Source of the DNA: Streptomyces anulatus
GTDB taxonomy: Bacteria > Actinomycetota > Actinomycetes > Streptomycetales > Streptomycetaceae
NCBI RefSeq assembly: GCF_000721175.1
Contig: NZ_JOEZ01000001.1
Location: forward strand, 186,001-250,000
Direction of reading: 5' to 3'
Length of the DNA stretch: 64,000 nt
Positions within the stretch are counted from its first letter, which is position 1, and each line of letters begins with the position of its first letter. The position numbers and the translations under genes are program-made. Below are positions 53,573-63,235 of this stretch, piece by piece. The notes beneath the pieces were generated by a model, which was given only the letters and a program-made list of their open reading frames with translations, was not told where the DNA came from and did not search any database.

Positions 53573-55435
53573 TCAGCCGTTCTTGATGCGGTTGGTCAGC
53601 TCGGTGACCTGGTTGTAGATGGAGCGGCGCTCCGCCATCAGTGCCCGGATCTTCCGGTCCGCGTGCATCACCGTCGTATGGTCGCGGCCGCCGAACTGCG
53701 CACCGATCTTCGGCAGCGAGAGGTCGGTCAGCTCGCGGCACAGATACATGGCGATCTGGCGCGCCGTCACCAGGACCCGGCTGCGCGAGGATCCGCAGAG
53801 GTCGTCCACGGTGAGGCCGAAGTAGTCCGCGGTCGCGGCCATGATGGCCGGCGCGGTGATCTCCGGGGCGGACTCCTCGCCGCCCGGGATCAGGTCCTTC
53901 AGGACGATCTCGGTCAGCCCGAGGTCCACCGGCTGCCGGTTGAGCGAGGCGAAGGCGGTCACCCGGATCAGGGCGCCCTCCAGCTCACGGATGTTGCGCG
54001 AGATCCGCGAGGCGATGAACTCCAGGACCTCGGGAGGGGCGTTGAGCTGCTCCTGCACCGCCTTCTTGCGGAGGATCGCGATCCGGGTCTCCAGCTCGGG
54101 CGGCTGGACATCGGTGGTCAGGCCCCACTCGAAGCGGTTGCGCAGCCGGTCCTCCAGCGTCACCAGCTGCTTGGGCGGCCGGTCCGAGGAGAGCACGATC
54201 TGCTTGTTCGCGTTGTGCAGCGTATTGAAGGTGTGGAAGAACTCCTCCTGCGTCGACTCCTTGCTCGCCAGGAACTGGATGTCGTCGACCAGCAGGATGT
54301 CCACATCGCGGTACCGCTTGCGGAAGGTGTCGCCCTTGCCGTCGCGGATGGAGTTGATGAACTCGTTGGTGAACTCCTCCGAGCTCACGTACCGCACCCG
54401 GGTCCCCGGGTAGAGGCTCCGTGCGTAGTGCCCGATGGCGTGCAGCAGGTGGGTCTTGCCGAGCCCCGACTCCCCGTAGATGAAGAGGGGGTTGTACGCC
54501 TTCGCGGGCGCCTCGGCGACGGCGACGGCCGCGGCGTGCGCGAACCGGTTGGACGCCCCGATGACGAAGGTGTCGAAGAGGTACTTCGGGTTCAGCCGGG
54601 CATGCGGTTCGCCGGGTCCCGGCGCGGGGGCCGGCTGGGCGCCCATCGGACCGGGGACCGAGCCGCCGGTCCGCCCGGGGCCGTGACCGCCCCGGCGGTG
54701 CTGCGGCTGCTGGTCCTGCCGGTCGGGCCGCTGCTGCTCGTACCCCTGGTGCTCGGGCGGCTGCGACCGGTAGTCGTGCTGGGGGCGCCCGGTGCCGTAC
54801 GGCTCGCGCCACTGCTCGGAGGGCTGCTCCCGGTACTGCTCGTTCTCCCGGTACCCGTCGCCCTCGCGGTACTGCTCGCCGGAGGGCTGCTCGCGGTCCT
54901 GGTACCCGCCGTGCCGCGGCTGCTGCCAGGAGAGGTCCTCCTGGGTACGCGGCCAGGCGCCGGGCTCCGGGCGCTGCTGCTGGTAGTCGGGGTAGGCAGG
55001 CCGGGCCGTCGGCATCCCGTCGTCGGAGGGCCGGTGGCCGTATCCGTCGTACGCGTCGTTGCGCTGGGAGTCCTCACGCGGCTGCTGCGCCGGGTAGCGG
55101 TGGCCCTGCTGGCTCTGGTGCGACTGGTGCATCGGGGGCGACGGCGGGGCGGGCTGGTCGCCCGCGGAGTCGTCGACGGTGATCGCGATCCGGATGGGGC
55201 GGCCGCACTCGCGGGTCAGCGTCTCGCTGATCAGCGGCGCGAGCCGGCCCTCCAGGACGCGCTTGCCCCATTCATTGGGGACGGCCAGCAGTGCGGTGTC
55301 GGCGACGAGTGCCAGCGGCTGGCAGCGCTCGATCCACTGCTTGTCCTTCGGCTCGATGCCCTGCTGGCCCTCCCCGAGGAGTTGTTCCAGCACTCGCGGC
55401 CACACTGCGGCAAGATCGGCAGGTACGTCAGCCAC
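53573..55435 (-). CDS. dnaA: Chromosomal replication initiator DnaA
   Basis: A 620-residue DnaA. Domain I is at 1-90. A very long domain II (about 90-275), rich in Gln, Arg, Tyr and Pro, is typical of Streptomyces. The AAA+ domain III has Walker [19 protein letters not shown], Walker [15 protein letters not shown] and sensor [10 protein letters not shown]. Domain IV ends with the box-recognition motif [20 protein letters not shown]. The GTG start is 55435. Boxes at 55577-55597 upstream suggest autoregulation. Confidence 0.97.
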   Translation of the reverse strand: MADVPADLAAVWPRVLEQLLGEGQQGIEPKDKQWIERCQPLALVADTALLAVPNEWGKRVLEGRLAPLISETLTRECGRPIRIAITVDDSAGDQPAPPSPPMHQSHQSQQGHRYPAQQPREDSQRNDAYDGYGHRPSDDGMPTARPAYPDYQQQRPEPGAWPRTQEDLSWQQPRHGGYQDREQPSGEQYREGDGYRENEQYREQPSEQWREPYGTGRPQHDYRSQPPEHQGYEQQRPDRQDQQPQHRRGGHGPGRTGGSVPGPMGAQPAPAPGPGEPHARLNPKYLFDTFVIGASNRFAHAAAVAVAEAPAKAYNPLFIYGESGLGKTHLLHAIGHYARSLYPGTRVRYVSSEEFTNEFINSIRDGKGDTFRKRYRDVDILLVDDIQFLASKESTQEEFFHTFNTLHNANKQIVLSSDRPPKQLVTLEDRLRNRFEWGLTTDVQPPELETRIAILRKKAVQEQLNAPPEVLEFIASRISRNIRELEGALIRVTAFASLNRQPVDLGLTEIVLKDLIPGGEESAPEITAPAIMAATADYFGLTVDDLCGSSRSRVLVTARQIAMYLCRELTDLSLPKIGAQFGGRDHTTVMHADRKIRALMAERRSIYNQVTELTNRIKNG

Positions 55436-55576
55436 AAGGCACGCTCTCTCGCATGTCCCACGAATGTGTGGTTCTCGGGACGGGATGGGTCGGGTCGGGT
55501 GAGGCCCGGCAGTCGGGAAGGAAAAGAACCGGGAGTTCAGTCACGGTAGTCAGGCCGACCCGCGCGGTTCAAGTTG

Positions 55577-55597
55577 TTGTCCACAGGCTGTGCACAA
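55577..55597. promoter_or_regulatory. DnaA boxes in the dnaA promoter region
   Basis: TTGTCCACA (55577-55585) is an exact box, followed by the inverted one-mismatch box TGTGCACAA (55589-55597). They lie about 140 bp upstream of dnaA, where DnaA would repress its own gene. Confidence 0.75.
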
Positions 55598-55619
55598 TGA
55601 GGGGTCACGCGAAGCCGGT

Positions 55620-55649
55620 TTGACCGGATGGCGTAGCCGCGCGTACCGT
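55620..55649 (+). promoter_or_regulatory. Candidate rpmH promoter
   Basis: TTGACC (55620-55625) and TACCGT (55644-55649) with an 18-bp spacer resemble a housekeeping promoter. It would give a leader of about 160 bases before rpmH. The rest of the 382-bp dnaA-rpmH gap shows no gene. Confidence 0.35.
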
Positions 55650-55817
55650 GACCAGGTCGAGTTGTCGATGGCTGCTGCCGCCTGCCTCCGATGGGCAAAG
55701 ATCACGATCTGTGATTGTGAAGCGGTGCACTAAGGCGTTTACGCGAGTTCCTCGTGGGCGCACGGTGACAGCCAGGCGATGTCCCGCCAACACACGAATC
55801 ATTTCTGGAGCCCCCGA

Positions 55818-55955
55818 GTGAGCAAGCGCACCTTCCAGCCGAACAACCGTCGTCGCGCCAAGACCCATGGCTTCCGGCTGCGCATGCGTACCCGTGCCGG
55901 CCGTGCGATTCTCGCGAACCGCCGTGGCAAGGGCCGCAGCAGCCTGTCCGCCTGA
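55818..55955 (+). CDS. rpmH: 50S ribosomal protein L34
   Basis: A 45-residue basic protein, [20 protein letters not shown] then [19 protein letters not shown], the complete L34 sequence. The GTG start at 55818 follows a GGAG. It leads the rpmH-rnpA-yidD-yidC-jag operon. Confidence 0.97.
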
Positions 55956-55976
55956 TATCGCTTACAGGTCCATGAC

Positions 55977-56348
55977 GTGCTGCCTACCGAGAATCGGCTG
56001 AGGCGGCGCGAGGACTTCGCGACCGCGGTACGACGAGGACGTCGAGCCGGACGTCCGCTGCTCGTCGTCCATCTACGCAGCGGTGAAACGGACCCGCACG
56101 TGACGGGGGAGAGTGTTCCCCCGCCGCGTGCGGGTTTCGTTGTCAGCAAGGCCGTGGGTGGCGCCGTCGTCCGTACCGCGGTCAAGCGGAAGCTTCGCCA
56201 CCTGGTCCGCGACCGGCTGGCTCAGCTGCCCCCCGGTAGCCTTGTTGTCGTACGGGCGCTGCCCGGTGCGGGCGACGCCGACTATGCACAGCTGGCCCGA
56301 GACCTGGACGCCGCCCTTCAGCGGCTGCTGGGAGGGGGCGCGCGATGA
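55977..56348 (+). CDS. rnpA: Ribonuclease P protein component
   Basis: A 123-residue basic protein that helps the RNase P RNA cut tRNA precursors. The start [20 protein letters not shown] and the RNR-type motif [18 protein letters not shown] are visible. GTG 55977 is 21 bp after rpmH. Confidence 0.95.
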   Translation: MLPTENRLRRREDFATAVRRGRRAGRPLLVVHLRSGETDPHVTGESVPPPRAGFVVSKAVGGAVVRTAVKRKLRHLVRDRLAQLPPGSLVVVRALPGAGDADYAQLARDLDAALQRLLGGGAR

Positions 56349-56704
56349 AGTACCCGCTGCTTGCTCTCATCAAGCTGTACCAGTGGACGATCAGTCCACT
56401 CCTCGGGCCTGTCTGCCGGTACTACCCGTCGTGTTCCCACTATGGATATACGTCGATCGACAGGCACGGTGCCATCAAGGGAACAGCGCTGACGGCCTGG
56501 CGCATCCTGCGGTGCAATCCGTGGTCACCCGGCGGTGTGGATCATGTTCCGCCACGTAAGCGTCCGCGGTGGCACGAGCTGCTGCGTAATGCCCTGCGCG
56601 GCGAAAAGGGCGGGGAGTCCGCCGCTGATGTGCCGCCCGGGGGGTCGGTCTCCGAACCTCCGAGCCCGGCCGCAGAGACCTCGCCCAATGCTCAAGGAGC
56701 CTGA
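56345..56704 (+). CDS. yidD: Membrane protein insertion efficiency factor YidD
   Basis: A 119-residue protein. The conserved YidD core [40 protein letters not shown] and [13 protein letters not shown] is intact, with a variable acidic tail. It assists YidC-mediated membrane insertion. It overlaps rnpA by four bases. Confidence 0.95.
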   Translation: MKYPLLALIKLYQWTISPLLGPVCRYYPSCSHYGYTSIDRHGAIKGTALTAWRILRCNPWSPGGVDHVPPRKRPRWHELLRNALRGEKGGESAADVPPGGSVSEPPSPAAETSPNAQGA

Positions 56705-56707
56705 TTA

Positions 56708-57973
56708 GTGGACACGATTGCCAGTCTGTTCAGCTTTATCACCACACCCGTCTCATGGGTCATCGTTCAGTTCCACAAGGTCTACGGGGCGCTCTTCGGT
56801 GACGACTCCGGCTGGGCCTGGGGCCTGTCGATCGTGTCCCTGGTGGTGCTGATCCGGATCTGCCTGATCCCCCTCTTCGTGAAGCAGATCAAGTCGACCC
56901 GCAACATGCAGGTGCTCCAGCCGAAGATGAAGGCGATCCAGGAGCGCTACAAGAACGACAAGCAGCGTCAGTCCGAAGAGATGATGAAGCTGTACAAGGA
57001 GACGGGTACCAACCCGCTCTCCTCGTGCCTTCCCATCCTGGCGCAGTCCCCGTTCTTCTTCGCCCTGTACCACGTGCTGTCGTCCATCGCCTCGGGCAAG
57101 AAGATCGGGGCGATCAACCAGGACCTGCTGGACAGCGCCCGTGAGGCCCACATCTTCGGTGCCCCGCTCGCCGCGAAGTTCACGGACAGCGTCGAGAAGG
57201 TCACTTCGCTCAACGCCGACCTGCTGGACGTCCGGATCATCACCGCGATCATGATCTTGCTGATGTCCGCGTCGCAGTTCTTCACCCAGCGCCAGCTGAT
57301 GACGAAGAACGTCGACCTGACGGTGAAGACCCCGTACATGCAGCAGCAGAAGATGCTGATGTACATCTTCCCGGTCATCTTCGCCGTGATGGGCATCAAC
57401 TTCCCCGTCGGTGTCCTGGTCTACTGGCTGACCACGAACGTCTGGACCATGGGCCAGCAGATGTACGTGATCAACCAGAACCCGACGCCGGGCAGCAAGG
57501 CGCAGGACGCCTACCTCCAGCGGGTCCTCAAGAGCGTGACCGCCCACGAGCAGGTCCGCGGCCGCACCCGGCGCAACACCGTCAAGGCGATCGTCGCCAA
57601 GGGACCCGACCGCAACGACATCGAGCGCAAGTTCATCACCAGCCTCGGCAAGCTGGGTCTCGCGGCCCAGGAGGACGGCACGGTGCAGAAGAGCGAGACC
57701 GCCGCCGCCGATGCCGAGGGCAGCCAGGCGCACAAGCGTCAGCAGCCCAAGCGCCAGACCAAGGCGAAGCGCCAGACGACCGGTGCCACGGCCGGTGGAG
57801 CCAAGGACTCGGAGCCTGCGGAAGCCGGCTCCAAGACCTCGCTCGAGAAGCAGGACGCACCGCAGGACGACCAGCCGAAGTCGGCGGGCAAGCCCGCCTC
57901 CGGCTCCTCACGCCAAGCCAAGTCCGGACAGCGCAAGGGCCCGCAGCGGCCCAAGCACCCGTCCAAGAAGTAA
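56708..57973 (+). CDS. yidC: Membrane protein insertase YidC
   Basis: A 421-residue Oxa1/YidC insertase of the actinobacterial type without a large periplasmic domain. Five membrane segments include [20 protein letters not shown] and [20 protein letters not shown]; the cytoplasmic hairpin with [20 protein letters not shown] follows the first. The C-terminal 120 residues are Lys/Gln/Ala-rich ([17 protein letters not shown]), which probably contacts ribosomes. GTG 56708 is three bases after yidD. Confidence 0.95.
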   Translation: MDTIASLFSFITTPVSWVIVQFHKVYGALFGDDSGWAWGLSIVSLVVLIRICLIPLFVKQIKSTRNMQVLQPKMKAIQERYKNDKQRQSEEMMKLYKETGTNPLSSCLPILAQSPFFFALYHVLSSIASGKKIGAINQDLLDSAREAHIFGAPLAAKFTDSVEKVTSLNADLLDVRIITAIMILLMSASQFFTQRQLMTKNVDLTVKTPYMQQQKMLMYIFPVIFAVMGINFPVGVLVYWLTTNVWTMGQQMYVINQNPTPGSKAQDAYLQRVLKSVTAHEQVRGRTRRNTVKAIVAKGPDRNDIERKFITSLGKLGLAAQEDGTVQKSETAAADAEGSQAHKRQQPKRQTKAKRQTTGATAGGAKDSEPAEAGSKTSLEKQDAPQDDQPKSAGKPASGSSRQAKSGQRKGPQRPKHPSKK

Positions 57974-57987
57974 GAAGGAGTCCATCC

Positions 57988-58503
57988 GTGACGGAAGGCA
58001 CCACTTCCACGGCCGCCGCCGAGGCCGGGAGCGACACCCTGACCCGCCTGGAGCAGGAGGGCGAGATCGCGGCCGACTACCTTGAGGGACTGCTCGACAT
58101 CGCCGACCTCGACGGCGACATCGACATGGACGTCGAGGCGGACCGGGCCGCGGTGTCGATCATCAGCGAATCGGCACGCGACCTCCAGAAGCTCGTGGGC
58201 CGCGACGGTGAGGTCCTGGAGGCGCTCCAGGAGCTGACGCGACTGGCCGTCCACCGGGAGACCGGCGACCGCAGTCGGCTGATGCTGGACATCGGCGGTT
58301 TCCGGGCCAAGAAGCGCGAGATCCTCGCGGAGCTGGGTGCCAAGGCCGCGAACGAGGTCAAGAGCTCGGGCGAGCCGGTGAAGCTGGACCCGATGACGCC
58401 GTTCGAGCGCAAGGTCGTGCACGACGCGATCGCCGCGGCCGGTCTCCGGAGCGAGTCGGAGGGCGAGGAGCCGCAGCGCTTCGTCGTCGTTCTCCCGGCC
58501 TGA
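57988..58503 (+). CDS. jag: Jag/KhpB-type RNA-binding protein (KH plus R3H)
   Basis: A 171-residue protein with an acidic N-terminus, a KH-like domain (SARDLQKLVGRDGEVLEALQ) and an R3H domain (MTPFERKVVHDAIAAAGLRS). It binds single-stranded RNA and follows yidC in most Gram-positive genomes. GTG 57988. It lacks the N-terminal Jag domain of Firmicutes. Confidence 0.92.
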   Translation: MTEGTTSTAAAEAGSDTLTRLEQEGEIAADYLEGLLDIADLDGDIDMDVEADRAAVSIISESARDLQKLVGRDGEVLEALQELTRLAVHRETGDRSRLMLDIGGFRAKKREILAELGAKAANEVKSSGEPVKLDPMTPFERKVVHDAIAAAGLRSESEGEEPQRFVVVLPA

Positions 58504-58519
58504 CCGGATCCTTGTACTG

Positions 58520-58549
58520 TCGGCCCCGTCTGTTCGCAGGCGGGGCCGA
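58520..58549 (+). terminator. Terminator after the yidC-jag operon
   Basis: TCGGCCCCG (58520-58528) pairs with CGGGGCCGA (58541-58549), extended by C-G and G-U pairs, and is followed by TCTTTGT. Confidence 0.75.
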
Positions 58550-58612
58550 TCTTTGTCAGCCTGATATTCAGCCACCCACAGTGCGCTAGTGCGGTACGGA
58601 AGGACGGTCCCC

Positions 58613-59329
58613 GTGACGGAGGCAGCAGAGCTCCCCCAGGCACCTGCGGAGGCGCAGGCGGTGTTCGGAGAGTTCTTCCCGGAGGCTGTCCGGTACGCGG
58701 AGCTTCTTGCGGATGCGGGGGTCAAGCGAGGCCTGATCGGGCCGCGTGAAGTCCCCCGGCTGTGGGAGCGGCACCTGCTGAACTGCGCGGTGCTCTCCGA
58801 GGTCGTGCCCGAAGGCGTCACCGTCTGCGATGTGGGCTCGGGCGCGGGTCTGCCCGGGATCCCGCTGGCCCTGGTGCGCGCCGATCTCAAGATCACCCTG
58901 CTGGAGCCGCTGCTCCGGCGGACGAACTTCCTCCAGGAGGTCGTCGACCTGCTCGGCCTGGACCATGTGACGGTCGTGCGCGGCCGGGCGGAGGAGGTCC
59001 TCGGGACGCTTCAGCCCGTGCAGGTGGTGACCGCCCGTGCGGTGGCGCCGCTGGACCGGCTGGCGGGCTGGGGGGTGCCCCTGCTGAAGCCGTACGGTGA
59101 GATGCTCGCGCTCAAGGGCGATACCGCCGAGGAGGAGCTCAACGGTGCCAGGGCCGCTCTCAGTAAGCTCGGTGTCCTGGAGACCGAGGTGCTGCATGTC
59201 GGCGAAGGTGTGGTCGATCCGCTCTCCACGGTGGTCCGCGTCGTGGTGGGCGAGAGCCCGGGCGGTGTGAGGTTCGCCGCAAAGAGGGCCAAGGCCGCCC
59301 GGACGGGTCGCACGCGCAGGCGTCGCTGA
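58613..59329 (+). CDS. rsmG: 16S rRNA (guanine527-N7)-methyltransferase RsmG
   Basis: A 238-residue SAM-dependent methyltransferase. The cofactor site is [20 protein letters not shown], and [14 protein letters not shown] and [20 protein letters not shown] are family blocks. Its loss gives low-level streptomycin resistance and raises antibiotic production in Streptomyces. GTG 58613 follows AAGGA; the frame begins at 58589. The C-terminus is very basic. Confidence 0.95.
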   Translation: MTEAAELPQAPAEAQAVFGEFFPEAVRYAELLADAGVKRGLIGPREVPRLWERHLLNCAVLSEVVPEGVTVCDVGSGAGLPGIPLALVRADLKITLLEPLLRRTNFLQEVVDLLGLDHVTVVRGRAEEVLGTLQPVQVVTARAVAPLDRLAGWGVPLLKPYGEMLALKGDTAEEELNGARAALSKLGVLETEVLHVGEGVVDPLSTVVRVVVGESPGGVRFAAKRAKAARTGRTRRRR

Positions 59330-59496
59330 GGGGCATCGCGGGACACTGTTGTCGTCCGGCCGAGGGCTCCGAGCGGTCGACCGGTATGCGGAGTCCATGA
59401 CGTCTTGGGGCGCTTAGCAGTGGTTCGACCGGAAAGTAGCCATACGTACCTCGTGCGGAGTGTCGTGGCCTGGTAGTTGCTTCGCGGGGGCATCGT

Positions 59497-59510
59497 GTTT
59501 CACGTGAAAC
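59497..59510. promoter_or_regulatory. parS site upstream of parA
   Basis: An exact GTTTCACGTGAAAC palindrome in the 327-bp rsmG-parA gap. The gap also holds the parAB promoters, which I could not pinpoint. Confidence 0.92.
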
Positions 59511-59593
59511 GTCGCTCTCTGCTGCAGGGAATCATCGGCCGCGGTCGTGCGGCTGCCACGCCGCGCGACCGCAAGCCCGGACGGGTTGCCGAG

Positions 59594-59602
59594 TTGTCCA
59601 CA
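59594..59602 (+). promoter_or_regulatory. DnaA box upstream of parA (exact TTGTCCACA)
   Basis: An exact consensus box 55 bp before the parA start, with a weaker TCATCCACA at 59612-59620. It could tie parAB expression to initiation. Confidence 0.5.
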
Positions 59603-59656
59603 CGCACGGATTCATCCACAGAACAGCGGGCCTCGCTGGTTCACGACCCCGAAAGC

Positions 59657-60733
59657 ATGGCAGGCTCTGTCCATTGCGAGCCTGAAGTCGAGGAGAGTGA
59701 ATCCTTGCGGTCCGACGCCAACATCGCGGGACCGATGACCGACCCGGTCCCCGGTCCCCGAACCGAGTCCGTGGGTGAGGGTGTTTCACGTGAAACACCG
59801 CCGCCGATGGACGACACACCCATCGGCCGTGCCGCTCAGCTGGCGGTCGAGGCCCTCGGCCGCGCCGGCGAAGGGCTGCCCCGTCCTGACCGCACCCGCG
59901 TCATGGTGGTGGCCAACCAGAAGGGCGGAGTCGGCAAGACGACCACGACGGTCAACCTTGCCGCTTCCCTGGCCCTGCACGGTGCGCGCGTTCTGGTGGT
60001 CGACCTCGACCCGCAGGGCAACGCCTCCACGGCTCTGGGCATCGACCACCACGCCGATGTCCCCTCGATCTACGACGTCCTGGTGGAGAGCCGCCCGCTC
60101 TCCGAGGTGGTCCAGCCCGTGCCGGATGTCGAGGGTCTTTTCTGTGCCCCCGCCACCATCGATCTCGCCGGTGCGGAGATCGAGCTGGTCTCGCTGGTGG
60201 CACGGGAGAGCCGGCTTCAGCGGGCCATCCAGGCGTACGAACAGCCGCTGGACTACATCCTCATCGACTGCCCGCCTTCGCTGGGCCTGCTGACGGTGAA
60301 CGCGCTGGTGGCTGGGGCCGAGGTGCTGATTCCCATCCAGTGCGAGTACTACGCCCTGGAAGGCCTGGGCCAGCTCCTGCGGAACGTCGACCTGGTGCGG
60401 GGCCATCTGAATCCGGATCTGCACGTCTCGACGATCCTGTTGACCATGTACGACGGCCGGACGAGGCTCGCCTCCCAGGTCGCCGAGGAGGTTCGTACCC
60501 ACTTCGGCAAGGAAGTGCTGCGGACGAGCATTCCGCGGTCGGTGCGCATCTCGGAGGCGCCGAGCTACGGGCAGACCGTGCTGACCTATGACCCGGGTTC
60601 CAGTGGTTCGCTCTCGTACCTCGAAGCCGCCCGGGAGATCGCCCTGCGAGGCGTCGGGGTGCACTACGAGGCTCAGCACGCCCACACGAGCAGTCAGAAC
60701 AGCCAGCAGAACGTTTCGGAGGGCATTCAGTGA
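59657..60733 (+). CDS. parA: Chromosome partitioning ATPase ParA
   Basis: A 358-residue ParA. The deviant Walker A is [20 protein letters not shown], with [16 protein letters not shown] and [15 protein letters not shown]. It drives segregation of ParB-parS complexes and, in Streptomyces, works at hyphal tips and in sporulation septation. ATG 59657 is used because similar proteins start MAGS; its ribosome site is weak. TTG 59705 has a better GAGGAGAG and would remove 16 residues. A parS site lies inside the coding region. Confidence 0.92.
   Translation: MAGSVHCEPEVEESESLRSDANIAGPMTDPVPGPRTESVGEGVSRETPPPMDDTPIGRAAQLAVEALGRAGEGLPRPDRTRVMVVANQKGGVGKTTTTVNLAASLALHGARVLVVDLDPQGNASTALGIDHHADVPSIYDVLVESRPLSEVVQPVPDVEGLFCAPATIDLAGAEIELVSLVARESRLQRAIQAYEQPLDYILIDCPPSLGLLTVNALVAGAEVLIPIQCEYYALEGLGQLLRNVDLVRGHLNPDLHVSTILLTMYDGRTRLASQVAEEVRTHFGKEVLRTSIPRSVRISEAPSYGQTVLTYDPGSSGSLSYLEAAREIALRGVGVHYEAQHAHTSSQNSQQNVSEGIQ
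59783..59796. promoter_or_regulatory. parS site within the parA coding region
   Basis: An exact GTTTCACGTGAAAC, encoding the residues VSRET in the variable N-terminal part of ParA. Confidence 0.92.
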
Positions 60734-61821
60734 GTGAGCGTCGTAGAGGGCTGGGGCGTGGGCTCGGTGCGCTGATCCCCGCCGCTCCCCAGGAGAAGCA
60801 GGTGTCGGCACCCGGAGGCGGCGCCGCGCCGTCCGGCGCGGGTCCGGTTCTGACGGCGGAGCGCGGGGTGGCCGCAGCGAAGGTGACCGCGCTGCCGTCC
60901 GTCCCGGTGGTGCCTGAGCCGGCGTCCGCCCCTGAGGACCGGTCCGAGCGGGATGCCGGGACGTCCGGCGCGTACTTCGCCGAGCTGCCGATCGGGGAGA
61001 TCACCCCGAACCCCCGCCAGCCCCGTGAAGTCTTCGACGAGGACGCGCTGGCCGAGCTGGTCGTCTCCATCAAGGAAGTCGGTCTTCTCCAGCCGGTCGT
61101 CGTCCGGAAGGTGGGCCCGGACAGCTACGAGCTCATCATGGGTGAGCGTCGGTGGAGGGCCTGCCGCGAAGCGGGCCTGGAGCGGATTCCCACCATCGTC
61201 CGCGCGACGGACGACGAGAAGCTTCTGCTGGACGCGTTGCTGGAGAACCTCCACCGGGCTCAGCTGAACCCGCTGGAAGAGGCGGCTGCGTACGACCAGC
61301 TGCTCAAGGACTTCAAGTGCACTCATGACCAGCTGGCCGACCGGATCGGCCGCTCCCGTCCGCAGGTGACGAACACGCTGAGGCTTCTGCGGCTCTCGCC
61401 GCCGGTGCAGCGCCGGGTCGCCGCGGGCGTTCTCTCGGCCGGTCACGCCCGTGCCCTGCTGTCCGTGGACGACTCCGAGGAGCAGGACCGGCTGGCCCAC
61501 CGCATCGTGGCCGAGGGGCTTTCGGTGCGTGCGGTCGAGGAGATCGTGACGCTCCTGGGCTCGCACTCCACGAGCTCTCCGAAGCCCAAGGGGCCGAGGG
61601 CCGGCGGGCGGCTGTCCCCCGCCCTGACCGACCTGGCGACCCGTCTGTCCGACCGCTTCGAGACCCGGGTGAAGGTCGACCTGGGGCAGAAGAAGGGCAA
61701 GATCGTCGTCGAGTTCGCGTCGATGGAGGATCTGGACCGCATCCTCGGCAGTCTCGCCCCGGGCGAGGGCCGTGTGCTGGAGCGTCGGCTCGCCGAGACG
61801 TCCGAGGACGACGAGGGCTGA
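60730..61821 (+). CDS. parB: Chromosome partitioning protein ParB
   Basis: A 363-residue CTP-dependent clamp that loads at parS. The start [16 protein letters not shown], the CTP-binding [12 protein letters not shown], the HTH region [20 protein letters not shown], and a C-terminal dimer domain ([19 protein letters not shown]) are visible. GTG 60730 overlaps parA by four bases. Confidence 0.96.
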   Translation: MSERRRGLGRGLGALIPAAPQEKQVSAPGGGAAPSGAGPVLTAERGVAAAKVTALPSVPVVPEPASAPEDRSERDAGTSGAYFAELPIGEITPNPRQPREVFDEDALAELVVSIKEVGLLQPVVVRKVGPDSYELIMGERRWRACREAGLERIPTIVRATDDEKLLLDALLENLHRAQLNPLEEAAAYDQLLKDFKCTHDQLADRIGRSRPQVTNTLRLLRLSPPVQRRVAAGVLSAGHARALLSVDDSEEQDRLAHRIVAEGLSVRAVEEIVTLLGSHSTSSPKPKGPRAGGRLSPALTDLATRLSDRFETRVKVDLGQKKGKIVVEFASMEDLDRILGSLAPGEGRVLERRLAETSEDDEG

Positions 61822-61979
61822 GCCGCAGATTCTCGCGGAAGGGCGGATCGTGCGCCGGTGCATACCGGAACACGGCCCGCCCTTTGCTCTCTCTCGGTAT
61901 CCGCATCACCTCTGGGTGGATACGATGCGTTCTGGGACGGCGCATCCACGGTGATCGACCTCAGAGGAGGGCGGAGGCC

Positions 61980-62237
61980 TTGCGAAGAGTGAGCCGTAGT
62001 CGGCTCGTCACGGTCGGGCTGGGATTGGGTGCCGTCGGGGGATTCGTCGGCAGTCTGTTCCATGAACGGAGCGCGCTGGCAGCCGCACGTGATGCGGCGG
62101 GCGAAGGAAATGAGGAATCGCCGTCATGGGGCGTCGGCTCGTACCACTCACCCTGGACAACCTTCCGGATCTCCCCGAGCGTTGCCGCTCGTGCGTCTTC
62201 TGGGAGCTTGACCCGGTCAGTGGGGAAGCCGCGGTAA
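61980..62237 (+). CDS. Doubtful small ORF between parB and the GNAT gene
   Basis: A TTG-started frame of 85 codons with GGAGG upstream. It begins with a signal-like hydrophobic stretch (SRLVTVGLGLGAVGGFVGSL) but overlaps the GNAT gene by 112 bp in another frame. The hydrophobic part looks real; the overlap argues against the full length. The rest of 61822-62125 shows nothing else. Confidence 0.3.
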   Translation: MRRVSRSRLVTVGLGLGAVGGFVGSLFHERSALAAARDAAGEGNEESPSWGVGSYHSPWTTFRISPSVAARASSGSLTRSVGKPR

Positions 62238-62743
62238 AGGCGGGCAAGCCGGAGCTGGAGAAGGAAGCCTGGATCTCCGCAGTCCTCCTGGAGTGGGGAT
62301 CCTGCGGCCGGGTGGTCTATGTGGACGACGTGCCGGCCGGGTTCGTGCTCTTCGCCCCGCCCGCGTACGTGCCCCGCTCGACGGCATTTCCGACCAGTCC
62401 GGTCTCCCCCGACGCCGTTCAGCTCATCACCGGTCTGATCATTCCCGAGTACCAGGGCCAGGGGCTGGGCCGGGTCATGGTGCAGACGGTGGCCAAGGAT
62501 GTCCTGCGACGGGGCTTCAAGGCGATCGAGGCGTTCGGGGACGCTCGGTCCCAGCAAGCCGCGTGCGTACTTCCCGCGGAGCATCTGCTGGCCGTCGGCT
62601 TCAAGACCGTGCGGCCGCATCCCGTGTACCCACGGCTGAGGCTGGATCTGCGGACGACGCTCTCCTGGAAGGAAGACGTGGAGATGGCGCTCGACCGGCT
62701 TCTGGGGGCGGTCCAGAAGGAACCGGTGTTGCGGCCGTTGTGA
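62126..62743 (+). CDS. GNAT family N-acetyltransferase-like protein
   Basis: A 205-residue protein. The acetyl-CoA-binding loop region is LITGLIIPEYQGQGLGRVMV with QTVAKDVLRRGFKAIEAFGD. The N-terminus has a Cys-containing segment (RCRSCVFWELDPVSGEAA) conserved in this parB-linked family. Substrate unknown. ATG 62126 with GAGG upstream. It converges on trxA across a terminator/parS element. Confidence 0.85.
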   Translation: MGRRLVPLTLDNLPDLPERCRSCVFWELDPVSGEAAVKAGKPELEKEAWISAVLLEWGSCGRVVYVDDVPAGFVLFAPPAYVPRSTAFPTSPVSPDAVQLITGLIIPEYQGQGLGRVMVQTVAKDVLRRGFKAIEAFGDARSQQAACVLPAEHLLAVGFKTVRPHPVYPRLRLDLRTTLSWKEDVEMALDRLLGAVQKEPVLRPL

Positions 62744-62785
62744 GGCCGCTGCTGCCGACCGCCCTGCGAGACGGGCTGCCATGCG

Positions 62786-62820
62786 AAACGGGCCCACCCT
62801 CTCAGAGGGTGGGCCCGTTT
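62786..62820. terminator. Bidirectional terminator overlapping a parS site
   Basis: AAACGGGCCCACCCT (62786-62800) pairs perfectly with 62806-62820 around a CTCAG loop, with A and T runs at the base for use in both directions. It separates the convergent GNAT and trxA genes. The final GTTT is shared with the parS site at 62817-62830. Confidence 0.88.
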
Positions 62821-62830
62821 CACGTGAAAC
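62817..62830. promoter_or_regulatory. parS site between the GNAT gene and trxA
   Basis: An exact GTTTCACGTGAAAC. Its first four bases are the last four of the right arm of the terminator at 62786-62820. Confidence 0.92.
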
Positions 62831-62856
62831 ATCGCGCCGAGGCGCTGCTGCGCGGG

Positions 62857-63189
62857 CTAAGCGCTGATGAAGCCCTCGAGGTCGCGGAGGATCGCGGCCT
62901 TCGGCTTGGCGCCGACGATGGTCTTGGCGACCTCGCCGCCCTGGTACACGTTCAGGGTCGGGATGGACATCACGCCGTACTTGGCGGCGGTGGCCGGGTT
63001 CTCGTCGATGTTGAGCTTGACGATCTCGATCTGGTCGCCGTGCTCTGCCGCGATCGCCTCCAGCGAGGGGGCGATCTGGCGGCACGGACCGCACCAGGCG
63101 GCCCAGAAGTCCACCAGAACGGGCTTGTCGCTCTTGAGGACGACCTCGTCGAAGGTGTCATCCGTAACGTGCTTCAGGTCGCCGGCCAC
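62857..63189 (-). CDS. trxA: Thioredoxin
   Basis: A 110-residue thioredoxin with the WCGPC active site in VLVDFWAAWCGPCRQIAP and the cis-Pro loop MSIPTLNVYQGGEV. It is reduced by the TrxB encoded just upstream, 46 bp away on the same strand. GTG 63189. Confidence 0.97.
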   Translation of the reverse strand: MAGDLKHVTDDTFDEVVLKSDKPVLVDFWAAWCGPCRQIAPSLEAIAAEHGDQIEIVKLNIDENPATAAKYGVMSIPTLNVYQGGEVAKTIVGAKPKAAILRDLEGFISA

Positions 63190-63235
63190 GGCGGCCTCCT
63201 TAGTCTCTCGGGGTGGTGGGGTGCGGTGCGGACGT

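Noticed and set aside
53561..55549. Long plus-strand open frame opposite dnaA
   Set aside because: It is the antisense of an obvious dnaA gene, with Leu/Val/Arg-biased composition and no recognisable domain.
61822..61979. Short inverted repeat GTATCC...GGATAC after parB considered as a terminator
   Set aside because: The arms are only six bases with a long loop and no GC-rich stem.
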